Source of the DNA: Methylopila henanensis
GTDB taxonomy: Bacteria > Pseudomonadota > Alphaproteobacteria > Rhizobiales > Methylopilaceae
Assembly: GCF_042681025.1 (NCBI RefSeq)
Contig: NZ_JBHUER010000005.1
Coordinates: 1-64,000, forward strand
Reading direction: 5' to 3'
Length of the DNA: 64,000 nt
In this document: positions 21,238-28,881 of the stretch, piece by piece
Layout of the letters: each line of letters begins with the position of its first letter
Numbering within the stretch: position 1 is the stretch's first letter
Translations under genes and position numbers: made by a program
The notes under the pieces: model-generated
Database searches by the model: none
Told to the model about the DNA's origin: nothing
Seen by the model: only the letters and a program-made list of their open reading frames with translations

Positions 21238-21670
21238 AAAGGTCTCTCCGACGGGCTTCTAGGCCGTGCGGCGCAGGTGCGAGCGAAGGGGCCTGCTCCG
21301 CCTCGGATATGGACGCTGAAGGTCCGCCGGGACCGACTCCTCCCTCTTTTAAGGGTCTTGCCGGCGCGTCGACGGACTCGACGTGTGCTCGCAGCCTGAG
21401 GACATACGCCCGTTGCGGTCGGGTTGCGAGAGCCCGGGGAGCCGCGCGACGCTCCGTCGCGGCTTCAAGGGCCGCGCAGGGCGCGGTCGGTTGACGCTCA
21501 CGCCCTGCGCCTGTAGGTAGACGCCACGTCTGAGACCTTAGACGCCTGCGCAAGCCGCCCGTCCCACGAGTTCGGGGGGTCAACGTCCGCCGACGATCAC
21601 GTCCGCGGGCGCGTTTTGCGTTGGCTGACGAGGCCGTCCGGCCCACCTGATGCGAGGCGCCTGCGCTCTC
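21238..21670. other. Gene-free region before ffh with multiple inverted repeats
   Basis: These 433 bases carry no convincing protein gene. They contain a cluster of inverted repeats between 21350 and 21540 described as a separate candidate RNA. The remaining part next to ffh presumably holds the ffh promoter, but I cannot place -35 and -10 boxes with confidence. Confidence 0.5.
21350..21540. ncRNA. Candidate structured RNA element, strand unknown
   Basis: The ends can pair: TAAGGGTCTT (21350-21359) with GAGACCTTA (21532-21540), and GACGTG (21376-21381) with CACGTC (21526-21531). Inside are an AGCCGCGCGAC/GTCGCGGCT hairpin (about 21440-21464) and a perfect GCGCAGGGCG/CGCCCTGCGC stem (21474-21483 with 21501-21510). 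The whole is about 191 nt long. I could not match it to SRP RNA, RNase P RNA, tmRNA or 6S RNA by eye. High GC makes chance stems common, so this stays a candidate. It may instead be a 5' leader of ffh or of the minus-strand genes. Confidence 0.3.
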
Positions 21671-23227
21671 ATGTTCGACACTCTGACCCACCGCCTCGGC
21701 GGCATACTGGACCGGCTGACCCGACGCGGCGCGCTGACCGAGGCGGACGTCTCGGAAGCGATGCGCGAGGTCCGCCGCGCCCTGCTCGAGGCGGACGTGG
21801 CGCTCGAGGTGGTGCGGTCCTTCGTCGACCGGGTGAAGGAGCGCGCGGTCGGCGTCGAGGTCGTGAAGTCGGTCACGCCCGGCCAGATGGTGGTCAAGAT
21901 CGTCCATGACGAGCTGGTCGCCATGCTGGGCGCGGACGCCCAGCCGATCAGCCTCGCCGCGGCGGTGCCGGTGCCGATCCTGATGGTCGGCCTGCAGGGC
22001 TCGGGCAAGACGACCTCCACCGCCAAGATCGCCCGCCGCCTCACCACGCGCGACCGGCGCAAGGTGCTGATGGCCTCGCTCGACACCCGCCGCCCGGCGG
22101 CGATGGAGCAGCTCGCCACCCTCGGCAAGCAGACCGAGGTCGCGACTCTGCCGATCGTGCCGGGGCAGACGGCGCTGCAGATCGCCCGCCGCGCCATGGA
22201 GGCGGGACGGCTCGGCGGCTACGACGTCGTGCTGCTCGACACCGCGGGCCGCACCACGCTCGACGAAGCCCTCATGGCCGAGGTGGTCGAGGTCAAGAAG
22301 GCGACCAACCCGCACGAGGTGCTGCTGGTCGCGGACGCCCTCACCGGCCAGGACGCCGTGACGACCGCTCGCGCCTTCGACCAGGCGGTCGGCGTCACCG
22401 GCATCGTGCTCACCCGCGTCGACGGCGACGGCCGCGGCGGCGCGGCGCTCTCCATGCGCGCGGTCACGGGCAAGCCGATCAAGCTGGTCGGCGTCGGCGA
22501 GCGCTTCGACGCGGTCGAGGACTTCGACCCGGCGCGCATCGCCAACCGCATCCTCGGCATGGGCGACGTGGTCTCGCTGGTCGAGAAGGCCGCGGCCACC
22601 ATCGACGCCGAAAAGGCGGCGAAGACCGCCGAGCGCATGCGCAAGGGTCAGTTCGATCTGAACGACCTCAAGGAGCAGCTGCTGCAGATGCAGAAGCTCG
22701 GCGGCATGTCGGGCGTGATGTCGCTGATGCCGGGCGTCGCCAACCTGAAGAAGCAGATGGCGGGCGCGAACATCGACGAGAGCGTGTTCAAGCGCCAGGC
22801 CGCGATCATCGACTCGATGACCAAGGCCGAGCGGCGCAATCCCGACCTCCTGAAGGCCTCGCGCAAGAAGCGCGTCGCTGCGGGCTCGGGCTCGAAGGTC
22901 GAGGACGTCAACAAGCTGCTCAAGATGCACCGCCAGATGGCGGACATGATGAAGATGATGGGCAAGGGCGCGAAGTCCGGCCGCGGCCCGCTCGCGGGGC
23001 TCGGCGCCGCGCTCGGCTTCGGCGGCGGCGCGCCGCAGATTCCGCCGGAGGCGCTTGAGGACCTGAAGGCCGGGAAGATGCCGCAGGGCCTGCCGCCCGG
23101 CTTCCCCGGCGGCGGCTTTCCCGGCGCGCCCGGCGGCCTGCCTCCCGGTTTTCCCGGCGGTCTCGGCGGCGGCCCCAAGCTGCCGGGCCTCGGCGGTGGT
23201 TTCCCGGGTTTCGGGAAGAAGAAGTGA
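21671..23227 (+). CDS. ffh: Signal recognition particle protein Ffh
   Basis: This 518-residue GTPase binds signal sequences at the ribosome and delivers them to FtsY. The N domain is followed by the P-loop GLQGSGKTTSTAK (about residues 106-118), the DTAGRTTLDE motif, and the methionine-rich M domain (about 300-450) that binds SRP RNA and the signal peptide. The last 60 residues (from about 457) are a Gly/Pro/Phe-rich low-complexity tail with PPGFPGG repeats ending in GKKK, longer than the minimal family. ATG 21671 begins the conserved MFDTLTHRLGGILDRL. Confidence 0.97.
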   Translation: MFDTLTHRLGGILDRLTRRGALTEADVSEAMREVRRALLEADVALEVVRSFVDRVKERAVGVEVVKSVTPGQMVVKIVHDELVAMLGADAQPISLAAAVPVPILMVGLQGSGKTTSTAKIARRLTTRDRRKVLMASLDTRRPAAMEQLATLGKQTEVATLPIVPGQTALQIARRAMEAGRLGGYDVVLLDTAGRTTLDEALMAEVVEVKKATNPHEVLLVADALTGQDAVTTARAFDQAVGVTGIVLTRVDGDGRGGAALSMRAVTGKPIKLVGVGERFDAVEDFDPARIANRILGMGDVVSLVEKAAATIDAEKAAKTAERMRKGQFDLNDLKEQLLQMQKLGGMSGVMSLMPGVANLKKQMAGANIDESVFKRQAAIIDSMTKAERRNPDLLKASRKKRVAAGSGSKVEDVNKLLKMHRQMADMMKMMGKGAKSGRGPLAGLGAALGFGGGAPQIPPEALEDLKAGKMPQGLPPGFPGGGFPGAPGGLPPGFPGGLGGGPKLPGLGGGFPGFGKKK

Positions 23228-23361
23228 ATTCAGGCGTCGTTCCGGCTGAAGCGCAGCGCAAAGCCGGGATCGTCCGCCGGATGGAACGCAAAGTCTGAAC
23301 ATGATCCCGGCCCGGCCCCACGGCCGTCCGGGATGTCGAGCTAGAGAAAAGGAATAAGACA

Positions 23362-23709
23362 ATGGCCCTGAAGATTCGTCTCGCCCGCGGCGGCGCCAAG
23401 AAGCGTCCGTTCTACCGCATCGTCGTCGCCGACTCGCGCTACCCCCGCGACGGCCGCTTCATCGAGCGCATCGGCACCTACAACCCGGTGCTGCCGAAGG
23501 AGGCCGAGCGCGTCGTGCTCGACGCCGAGAAGGCCAAGGAGTGGCTCGCCAAGGGCGCGACCCCGACCGATCGCGTGCACCGCTTCCTCGACCAGGCCGG
23601 TCTGCTGAAGCGCGACGCGCGCAGCAACCCGACCAAGGGCCAGCCCGGCAAGAAGGCGCAGGAGCGCGCCGAGGCCGCCGCGGCCAAGTCCGCCGAAGCC
23701 GCCGAGTAA
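23362..23709 (+). CDS. rpsP: 30S ribosomal protein S16
   Basis: This 115-residue protein begins with ALKIRLARGGAKKRPFYRIVVADSR-type sequence, the S16 signature, and ends in an Ala/Lys/Glu-rich extension common in alphaproteobacteria. S16 helps assemble the small-subunit body. AAAAGGAAT before the ATG is a good ribosome-binding site. It follows ffh by 134 bases and precedes rimM, as in the conserved ffh-rpsP-rimM order. Confidence 0.98.
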   Translation: MALKIRLARGGAKKRPFYRIVVADSRYPRDGRFIERIGTYNPVLPKEAERVVLDAEKAKEWLAKGATPTDRVHRFLDQAGLLKRDARSNPTKGQPGKKAQERAEAAAAKSAEAAE

Positions 23710-23721
23710 GGTTGCGCCGCC

Positions 23722-23754
23722 GCTCCTGTCCCGGCGCCGCGCCGGTACAGGAGC
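23722..23754 (+). terminator. Hairpin between rpsP and rimM
   Basis: GCTCCTGT and ACAGGAGC flank an inner CCGGC/GCCGG stem in the 59-base rpsP-rimM gap. It has no T-run. It is likely a partial terminator or mRNA-stability hairpin that sets S16 expression above RimM. Confidence 0.5.
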
Positions 23755-23768
23755 GCGGAGCCTCGCCC

Positions 23769-24311
23769 ATGACCTCGCCCCGCCTCGTCCAGATCGGCGT
23801 GATCGGCGCCGCCCACGGCGTCCGGGGAGAGGTGCGCGTGAAGGCCTTCACCGCCGATCCGATGTCGCTCAAGGCTTACAAGCCCGTGACGACCGCGGAC
23901 GGCGCGCGCGCCTTCGAGGTGGCGAGTCTGCGCCATCTCAAGGACGATATGGTCGTCGCCCGGTTCAAGGGCGTCGACAGCCGCGACCAGGCCGAGGCGC
24001 TGAACGGCGTCGGCCTGTTCACGCCCCGCGAGGCGCTGCCGCCCGCGGAGGACGAGGACGAGTTCTACTGGGCCGACCTGATCGGCCTCAGGGTCGAGGA
24101 CACGTCCGGCGCGGTGGTCGGGGAGGTGGCGTCGGTGCAGAATTTCGGCGCCGACGACCTGCTCGAGCTGCGCCTCGCCGGCTCCCGGCGTACGGTCTAC
24201 GCGCCCTTCACCCGCGCGGTCGTTCCCGTGGTCGACGTCGCCGGAGGCCGGGCCGTGATCGATCCGCCCGAAGGCCTGTTCGACGAGCCGGCCGAGGGGC
24301 CGTCCGCGTGA
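23769..24311 (+). CDS. rimM: Ribosome maturation factor RimM
   Basis: This 180-residue protein assists late 30S maturation around S19 and the 16S 3' domain. The N-terminal RimM barrel (LVQIGVIGAAHGVRGEVRVKAFT) is followed by the PRC-barrel domain (EFYWADLIGLRVEDTSG). ATG 23769 starts the conserved strand. Its TGA overlaps the GTG start of the next gene, so the two are coupled. The usual next gene trmD is missing here. Confidence 0.96.
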   Translation: MTSPRLVQIGVIGAAHGVRGEVRVKAFTADPMSLKAYKPVTTADGARAFEVASLRHLKDDMVVARFKGVDSRDQAEALNGVGLFTPREALPPAEDEDEFYWADLIGLRVEDTSGAVVGEVASVQNFGADDLLELRLAGSRRTVYAPFTRAVVPVVDVAGGRAVIDPPEGLFDEPAEGPSA

Positions 24312-24973
24312 CGCCCGTTCGCGGGCTGATCTTCGACATGGACGGCACGCTCGTGGACAACATGGCGGTCCACGACGACGCCTGGGAGGCGTGGCACGCG
24401 GAGGTCGGCCTCGCCTTCGATCGGGCGAGCTTCTTCCGCCGCACCGCCGGGCGCACCAACCCCGAGATCATTTCCGAGTTCTTCCCGAACCGTCCCGCGG
24501 CCGAGATCGCGGCCATGGGCGCCGCGAAGGAGGCGATCTACCGTCGGCTCTACGCGCCGCGGCTCGCGGCCCATGCCGGCTTCGCGGCGCTGATGGCGGA
24601 GGCGGACCGGCGCGGCGTGAAAGCCGCGGTCGCGACCGCGGCCCCGCCGGAGAACGTCGACTTCACGCTCGACGGGCTGGGCTTGCGCAGCCGCTTCGCG
24701 GCGGTGGTGCAGCCGTCGATGGGCTACCGCGGCAAGCCGCATCCCGACATGTTCCTCGCGGCGGCCGAGAAGCTCGGCGCGCGCCCGGAGGAATGCCTGG
24801 TGTTCGAGGACGCGCCGCTCGGCGTCGAGGCGGCGCGGCGCGCCGGCATGCCGGCGGTCGCGATCACCACCACGCTGCCGGCCGAGGCCTTCGCCGAATT
24901 CCGGAACGTCCGCGCAACCGCGCCGGACTTCGCGCGGCTCGACTTCGACGCGCTGTTCGCCGGCGCCGCCTGA
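24308..24973 (+). CDS. HAD superfamily phosphatase, beta-phosphoglucomutase-like
   Basis: This 221-residue protein is of HAD subfamily IA. Motif I is FDMDGTLVDN with nucleophile Asp10 and Asp12, and motif III/IV is PHPDMFLAAAEKLG...ECLVFEDAPLGVEAA. The helical cap lies between residues about 15 and 90. The substrate may be a sugar phosphate or phosphoglycolate; sequence alone does not decide. The GTG start overlaps the rimM stop. It occupies the place where trmD and rplS normally follow rimM. Confidence 0.9.
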   Translation: MTPVRGLIFDMDGTLVDNMAVHDDAWEAWHAEVGLAFDRASFFRRTAGRTNPEIISEFFPNRPAAEIAAMGAAKEAIYRRLYAPRLAAHAGFAALMAEADRRGVKAAVATAAPPENVDFTLDGLGLRSRFAAVVQPSMGYRGKPHPDMFLAAAEKLGARPEECLVFEDAPLGVEAARRAGMPAVAITTTLPAEAFAEFRNVRATAPDFARLDFDALFAGAA

Positions 24974-24980
24974 AGCGGGT

Positions 24981-25943
24981 TCAGCGCCGGCGCTGTTCGG
25001 CGAGGGTGAACCAGCCGACGCCCGCAAGCACCAGCGCCGACCCCGCGACGTCGATCGCCGTCACCCGCTCGCCGAGGAACAGCGCCGCCAGCACGAGCGT
25101 CGCGATCGGGCTCACCGTGCCGATGGCGGCGTTCGCCTGCGCCGAGATCCGGTGCAGCGCCGCCGACAGCAGGAAGCTCGGCAGGATGGTGCTGAGCACC
25201 GCGATCATCGCGGCGTAGAGCCACGCTTTGGCCGTGAGCTCCGACAGCACGCTCAGGTCGCGCACGACGAGGAACTGGACGATCGCGGCGGCGGCCGCAG
25301 CCGTCATGGCTATGCAGGTGAAGAGCTTCGGCCCGAGCTTAGCGATCTGGCCCTTGGCGAAGAGCTGGTAGAGCGCGAAGGCGAGCGCGGAGGCCAGCAC
25401 CAGCAGCGTTCCGGTGCGCGTGGCGTCGAAGCCCGCGGCCTCGACGTCCTTCACGAACACCAGCGCTAGCCCGGTATAGGCGAGCGCGAAGGCGAGCAGC
25501 GCCCGCGCCCGAAACGGCTGGCCGAAGAAGGCCGCGCCGAGCAGCACCGTGAACAGCGGATAGGTGAACAGGATCAGCCGCTCGAACGGCGCCGAGATGT
25601 AGGCGAGGCCGAGGAAGTCGGTGTAGCTCGCGAACCAGTAGCCCAGCAGGCCGATGGCGAGCGAGGCCGCGAGCGTGCGCCCGTCGAGGGCTTGCGGACG
25701 CCCTGCGCGCGCGACCGCCATCAGCCCGATCGCGACGTAGACCGGGACCGAAAGCCCCATGCGCAGCGCGAGCAGCGTCTCGGTGTCGACGCCCTCGGCG
25801 TAGGCGAACTTGATCAGGATCCCCTTGCTGGAGAACAGGATCGCGCCCGCGGCCGCGAGCGCGTAGCCGGCCCAGGGTGTTTCGGGCTGGACGCGAGTCG
25901 GGGTCGTGACGACGTCGGGATCGGCGGGCGTCGTTGTGGGCAT
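24981..25943 (-). CDS. DMT family (EamA) transporter
   Basis: This 320-residue membrane protein has ten hydrophobic helices in two EamA repeats, starting near WAGYALAAAGAILFSSKGI and ending GSALVLAGVGWFTLAEQRR. A strong ribosome-binding site (GGGAGGTGATC) precedes the ATG at 25943. The family exports metabolites such as amino acids; the substrate is unknown. It converges on the HAD gene with a seven-base gap. Confidence 0.88.
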   Translation of the reverse strand: MPTTTPADPDVVTTPTRVQPETPWAGYALAAAGAILFSSKGILIKFAYAEGVDTETLLALRMGLSVPVYVAIGLMAVARAGRPQALDGRTLAASLAIGLLGYWFASYTDFLGLAYISAPFERLILFTYPLFTVLLGAAFFGQPFRARALLAFALAYTGLALVFVKDVEAAGFDATRTGTLLVLASALAFALYQLFAKGQIAKLGPKLFTCIAMTAAAAAAIVQFLVVRDLSVLSELTAKAWLYAAMIAVLSTILPSFLLSAALHRISAQANAAIGTVSPIATLVLAALFLGERVTAIDVAGSALVLAGVGWFTLAEQRRR

Positions 25944-26034
25944 CGGATCACCTCCCGACCGCGGGTATCACGGCTGCGCGAGGCGACAAACACGCAAGCG
26001 CGCAGGGCTGCCCTGCCGGCGCCCCGCAAACGAA

Positions 26035-26064
26035 GACGGCCCGGGCGCTGGGGCCCGGGCCGTC
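26035..26064 (-). terminator. Terminator hairpin after the 43-residue exported protein gene
   Basis: A perfect 12-base inverted repeat (GACGGCCCGGGC and GCCCGGGCCGTC) lies 28 bases past the stop of the minus-strand small gene. On that strand it is followed by TTCGTTTG, a weak T-rich tail. Confidence 0.65.
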
Positions 26065-26092
26065 GGTCTTCAGCGCCGGAGCTGGCGGGGGC

Positions 26093-26224
26093 TCAGGTTC
26101 CGGCGCGGTTGTCGGTCTGGGTCGAGGCCGTGGTGTTCTTCCGGGCGCAGGGCTCGGCCGAAGCAGGCGCCGCGACGGCGGCCGCAAGGGCGGCGGCGAG
26201 CAGCGTGGCGGTAAGCGTCTTCAT
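26093..26224 (-). CDS. Small exported hypothetical protein
   Basis: This 43-residue frame begins with a textbook signal peptide (MKTLTATLLAAALAAAVAA, cleavage near ASA-E), leaving a mature peptide of about 20 residues with one cysteine and several Thr and Asn. GGAGAGCGACG before the ATG is a fair ribosome-binding site, and a terminator hairpin follows, which together support a real transcription unit. I recognise no family, and the role is unknown. Confidence 0.6.
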   Translation of the reverse strand: MKTLTATLLAAALAAAVAAPASAEPCARKNTTASTQTDNRAGT

Positions 26225-26349
26225 CGTCGCTCTCCTCGTCACAGACGTCGGGCGGGATCGCCCGCGTCCCGATCAGGCTACCACTGCCGGACTCCGCGCC
26301 AAGCCCAAACGGCGGGCGCCCGTTCACGCTTTCGCGCGCAGGAGCGACG

Positions 26350-27312
26350 TCAGGCGCGGGCGCGGGGGTGGAAGGCGGCGTGCGCCGCCATCAGCCTCGC
26401 GACGTCGACCTCGGTGTAGATCTGCGTGGTCGAAAGGCTGGCGTGGCCGAGCAGCTCCTGGATGGTGCGGAGATCGCCGCCGCGGGCGAGCAGGTGCGTC
26501 GCGAAGGAGTGGCGCAGCGCGTGCGGCGTCGCGGTGTCCGGCAGCCCAAGCGCGCCGCGCATGCGCGCCACCGCCGCCTGCACGATGCGCGGGTTGAGCG
26601 GGCCGCCCTTCGCGCCCACGAACAGCGGTCCCTCGGGCGCGAGCCGCCACGGACATTGCGCGAGATAGTCCCGCACCGCCGCCTGCACCGCCGGGATCAC
26701 CGGCAGCTGGCGGGTCTTGCCGCCCTTGCCCGTCACCTCGATCCGGTCGGTTCCGTCGACCGGAGCCTCGCGGCGCGTCAGCGACAGGGCTTCCGAGATG
26801 CGCAGGCCGCAGCCGTAGAGCAGCGCGATCACCGCGGCGTCGCGCGCCAGCACCCAGGCCTCGCGCTCCTCGCCGGCGCGGGTGTCGGCGTCGGCGAGCG
26901 CGCGGGCGGCGGCGGGCGCGACCGGCTTCGGCAGGCTGCGCGGAACCTTGGGCGAACGCACGGCGGCGAAGGCGGCGGCCTCGCCGCGGCCGGTGCGGGC
27001 GAGGAAGCGCGCGAAGGAGCGGTTCGCCGCCAGCGCCCGCATCAGCGAGCGGCTGACGAGGCCCTCGCCGCGGCGCGCGGATAGGAAGGCGCGAAGGTCG
27101 CGCGGCGTGAGCGCGACGATGTCGGCGAGGCTGGCCGGGCCGCCGAGATGGTTCTGCAGGAAGGCGAGGAAGGTCCGGACGTCGCGGCCGTAGGCCTCGA
27201 CCGTCTTCGGCGACAGCCGCCGTTCGGTCGCGAGATGCCGCAGCCAGTCCGCGAAGGCGGCGCAGGCGTCTTCGGCGGCTGGCGCGAGAGCGGCGTGGGA
27301 AGCGTCGGACAT
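26350..27312 (-). CDS. xerC: Tyrosine recombinase XerC
   Basis: This 320-residue site-specific recombinase resolves chromosome dimers at dif with XerD. The N-terminal core-binding domain (FADWLRHLATERRLSPKTVEAY) is followed by the catalytic domain with Arg171 (CGLRISEAL), a lysine in TGKGGKTRQL, His264 and Arg267 (HALRH), a later His in LGHASLSTTQIYTEV and the nucleophile Tyr299. The start at 27312 is preferred over an upstream start that adds a non-conserved stretch. I call it XerC rather than XerD from overall form; the distinction needs alignment. Confidence 0.9.
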   Translation of the reverse strand: MSDASHAALAPAAEDACAAFADWLRHLATERRLSPKTVEAYGRDVRTFLAFLQNHLGGPASLADIVALTPRDLRAFLSARRGEGLVSRSLMRALAANRSFARFLARTGRGEAAAFAAVRSPKVPRSLPKPVAPAAARALADADTRAGEEREAWVLARDAAVIALLYGCGLRISEALSLTRREAPVDGTDRIEVTGKGGKTRQLPVIPAVQAAVRDYLAQCPWRLAPEGPLFVGAKGGPLNPRIVQAAVARMRGALGLPDTATPHALRHSFATHLLARGGDLRTIQELLGHASLSTTQIYTEVDVARLMAAHAAFHPRARA

Positions 27313-27448
27313 GGCGCCAAGCGTCGCTCGCCCCGCCTTAACGGCGGGTGAGCGGCGGCCGCGCAAAAAAATGCGGGGCCGGTGTCGGGCGCGGGCTGCC
27401 CCGTCCGTCCTAGGACACGAAACGACCGCTCAGGAGGAAACAGCCGCC

Positions 27449-27919
27449 ATGACCGACGCCATCGACCCGACCCGCGACCTTGTGCTCGACCGCCTCATCG
27501 ACGCTCCGCGCGAGAATGTCTACCGTTGCTGGACCGAGCCGGAGCTGCTGAAGCGGTTCTTCGCGCCGCTGCCCTACACCACCCCGCATGCGGAGCTCGA
27601 CGTCCGTCCGGGCGGCTCAAACCGGATCACCATGCGGTCTCCGGAAGGGCAGGACATGCCGATGTCCGGCGTCTATCTCGACGCGGTCCCGAACGAGAAA
27701 TTGGTCTTCACCGACGCCTTCACCGAAGCGTGGACGCCGTCGGAGAAGCCGTTCTTCGTCGCGATCCTCACCTTCGCCGACGAGGGCGGCAAGACCCGCT
27801 ACCGCGCCGTCGCCCGGCACTGGACCGTCGCGGACAAGGAAGCCCACGAGCAGATGGGCTTCCACGAGGGCTGGGGCCAGGTCGCCGACCAGCTCGAGGC
27901 GCTGGCGAAGACGCTCTGA
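27449..27919 (+). CDS. SRPBCC/AHSA1 domain protein
   Basis: This 156-residue protein has the START-like helix-grip fold of the AHSA1 (Aha1 C-terminal-like) group, beginning LVLDRLIDAPRENVYRCWTEPELLKRFFAP and ending with the long helix HEGWGQVADQLEALAKTL. Such proteins bind small hydrophobic ligands, and many are of unknown role. The start ATG 27449 has an excellent AGGAGGA ribosome-binding site. The stop is nine bases from the stop of convergent znuA. Confidence 0.88.
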   Translation: MTDAIDPTRDLVLDRLIDAPRENVYRCWTEPELLKRFFAPLPYTTPHAELDVRPGGSNRITMRSPEGQDMPMSGVYLDAVPNEKLVFTDAFTEAWTPSEKPFFVAILTFADEGGKTRYRAVARHWTVADKEAHEQMGFHEGWGQVADQLEALAKTL

Positions 27920-27928
27920 GGCGGCCCC

Positions 27929-28858
27929 TCAGCTCGACAGCGCGCTCGTCAGCTCCCGGAGGTTCGAACGCATCATGTCGAGATAGGTCGCGGCGGGGCC
28001 GCCGGCGGGCGAGAGCGCGTCGGAATAGAGCGCCCCGCCGATCTTCGCGCCCGTCTCCTTGGCGATGCGCTCGGCGAGGCGCCGGTCGGAGATGTTCTCC
28101 ACGAACACGGCCGGGATCTTCTCGGCCTTGATCTGCCGGATGATGCGGGCGACGTCTTTGGCCGAAGCCTCGGTCTCGGTCGAGACGCCCTGCGGCGCGA
28201 TCATCTCCACGTCGTAGGCCGCGGCGTAATAGCCGAAGGCGTCGTGCGACGTGATGATCCGGCGGCGCTCGACAGGCACCTTGGCCCATGCGGCGCGGAT
28301 TTCGGCGTCGAGCGCGTCGAGCTTTTCGATGTAGGCCGCGGCGTTCGCCTCGTAGGTCGCGCGGCCGTCCGGGTCCGCGGCGATCAGGCCGTCGCGGACG
28401 TTGGCGACGTAGATCTTGGCGTTCGGAACCGCCTGCCAGGCGTGCGGGTCGACCGCGCCATGATCATGGCCATGAGCGTGGCCATGCTTGTGGTCGTGGT
28501 CGTCCTCCTCGGCCATCTCCCGCGGAGCCACGCCCTTGGCGGCGACCACGACCGGAACCTGCGCGCCGGCCGATTTGACGAGCCGCGAGATCCAGCCCTC
28601 CAGACCGAGGCCGTTCTCGAACAGCACCTTCGCCTCCGCGACCTTCTTGGCGTCCGCGGGCGAGGGCGAGAACACGTGCGCGTCGCCATTCGGGCCGACC
28701 AGCGTCTCGACCGAAACGCGGTCGCCTCCGACCGCGGCGACGAAATCGCCGAGGATCGAGAAGGTCGCGACCGCCTTCACCTTCGCGGGCTCGGCGGCGG
28801 CGGGCAGGGTCGACAGCACGCCGGCGACGACGGCGGCGAGAAGGGCGCGGATCCGCAT
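27929..28858 (-). CDS. znuA: Zinc ABC transporter substrate-binding protein ZnuA
   Basis: This 309-residue cluster-9 metal-binding protein has a signal peptide (MRIRALLAAVVAG...PAAAEP). Family motifs are VKAVATFSILGDFVAAVGGD, NGDAHVFSPSPADA with the first metal-ligand His, a charged His/Asp-rich loop (near residues 120-140, many HDH and HGH), and TSHDAFGYYAAAYD. The His-rich loop marks a zinc rather than a manganese protein. It is the last gene of the minus-strand operon, 23 bases after znuB, with the Zur-like site at its head. Confidence 0.95.
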   Translation of the reverse strand: MRIRALLAAVVAGVLSTLPAAAEPAKVKAVATFSILGDFVAAVGGDRVSVETLVGPNGDAHVFSPSPADAKKVAEAKVLFENGLGLEGWISRLVKSAGAQVPVVVAAKGVAPREMAEEDDHDHKHGHAHGHDHGAVDPHAWQAVPNAKIYVANVRDGLIAADPDGRATYEANAAAYIEKLDALDAEIRAAWAKVPVERRRIITSHDAFGYYAAAYDVEMIAPQGVSTETEASAKDVARIIRQIKAEKIPAVFVENISDRRLAERIAKETGAKIGGALYSDALSPAGGPAATYLDMMRSNLRELTSALSS

Positions 28859-28881
28859 GGAGCTTCTCCTTGGGGGCGAGA

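Noticed and set aside
21350..21540. 6S RNA or SRP RNA identity for the structured region before ffh
   Set aside because: The SRP RNA signature GGTCAGGTCCGGAAGGAAGC is absent and the 6S arrangement could not be established; kept only as an unassigned candidate.
26350..27312. xerC as a phage or integron integrase
   Set aside because: Size, N-terminal SAM-like domain and house-keeping surroundings fit chromosomal XerC; no att-like repeats or cargo genes are near.
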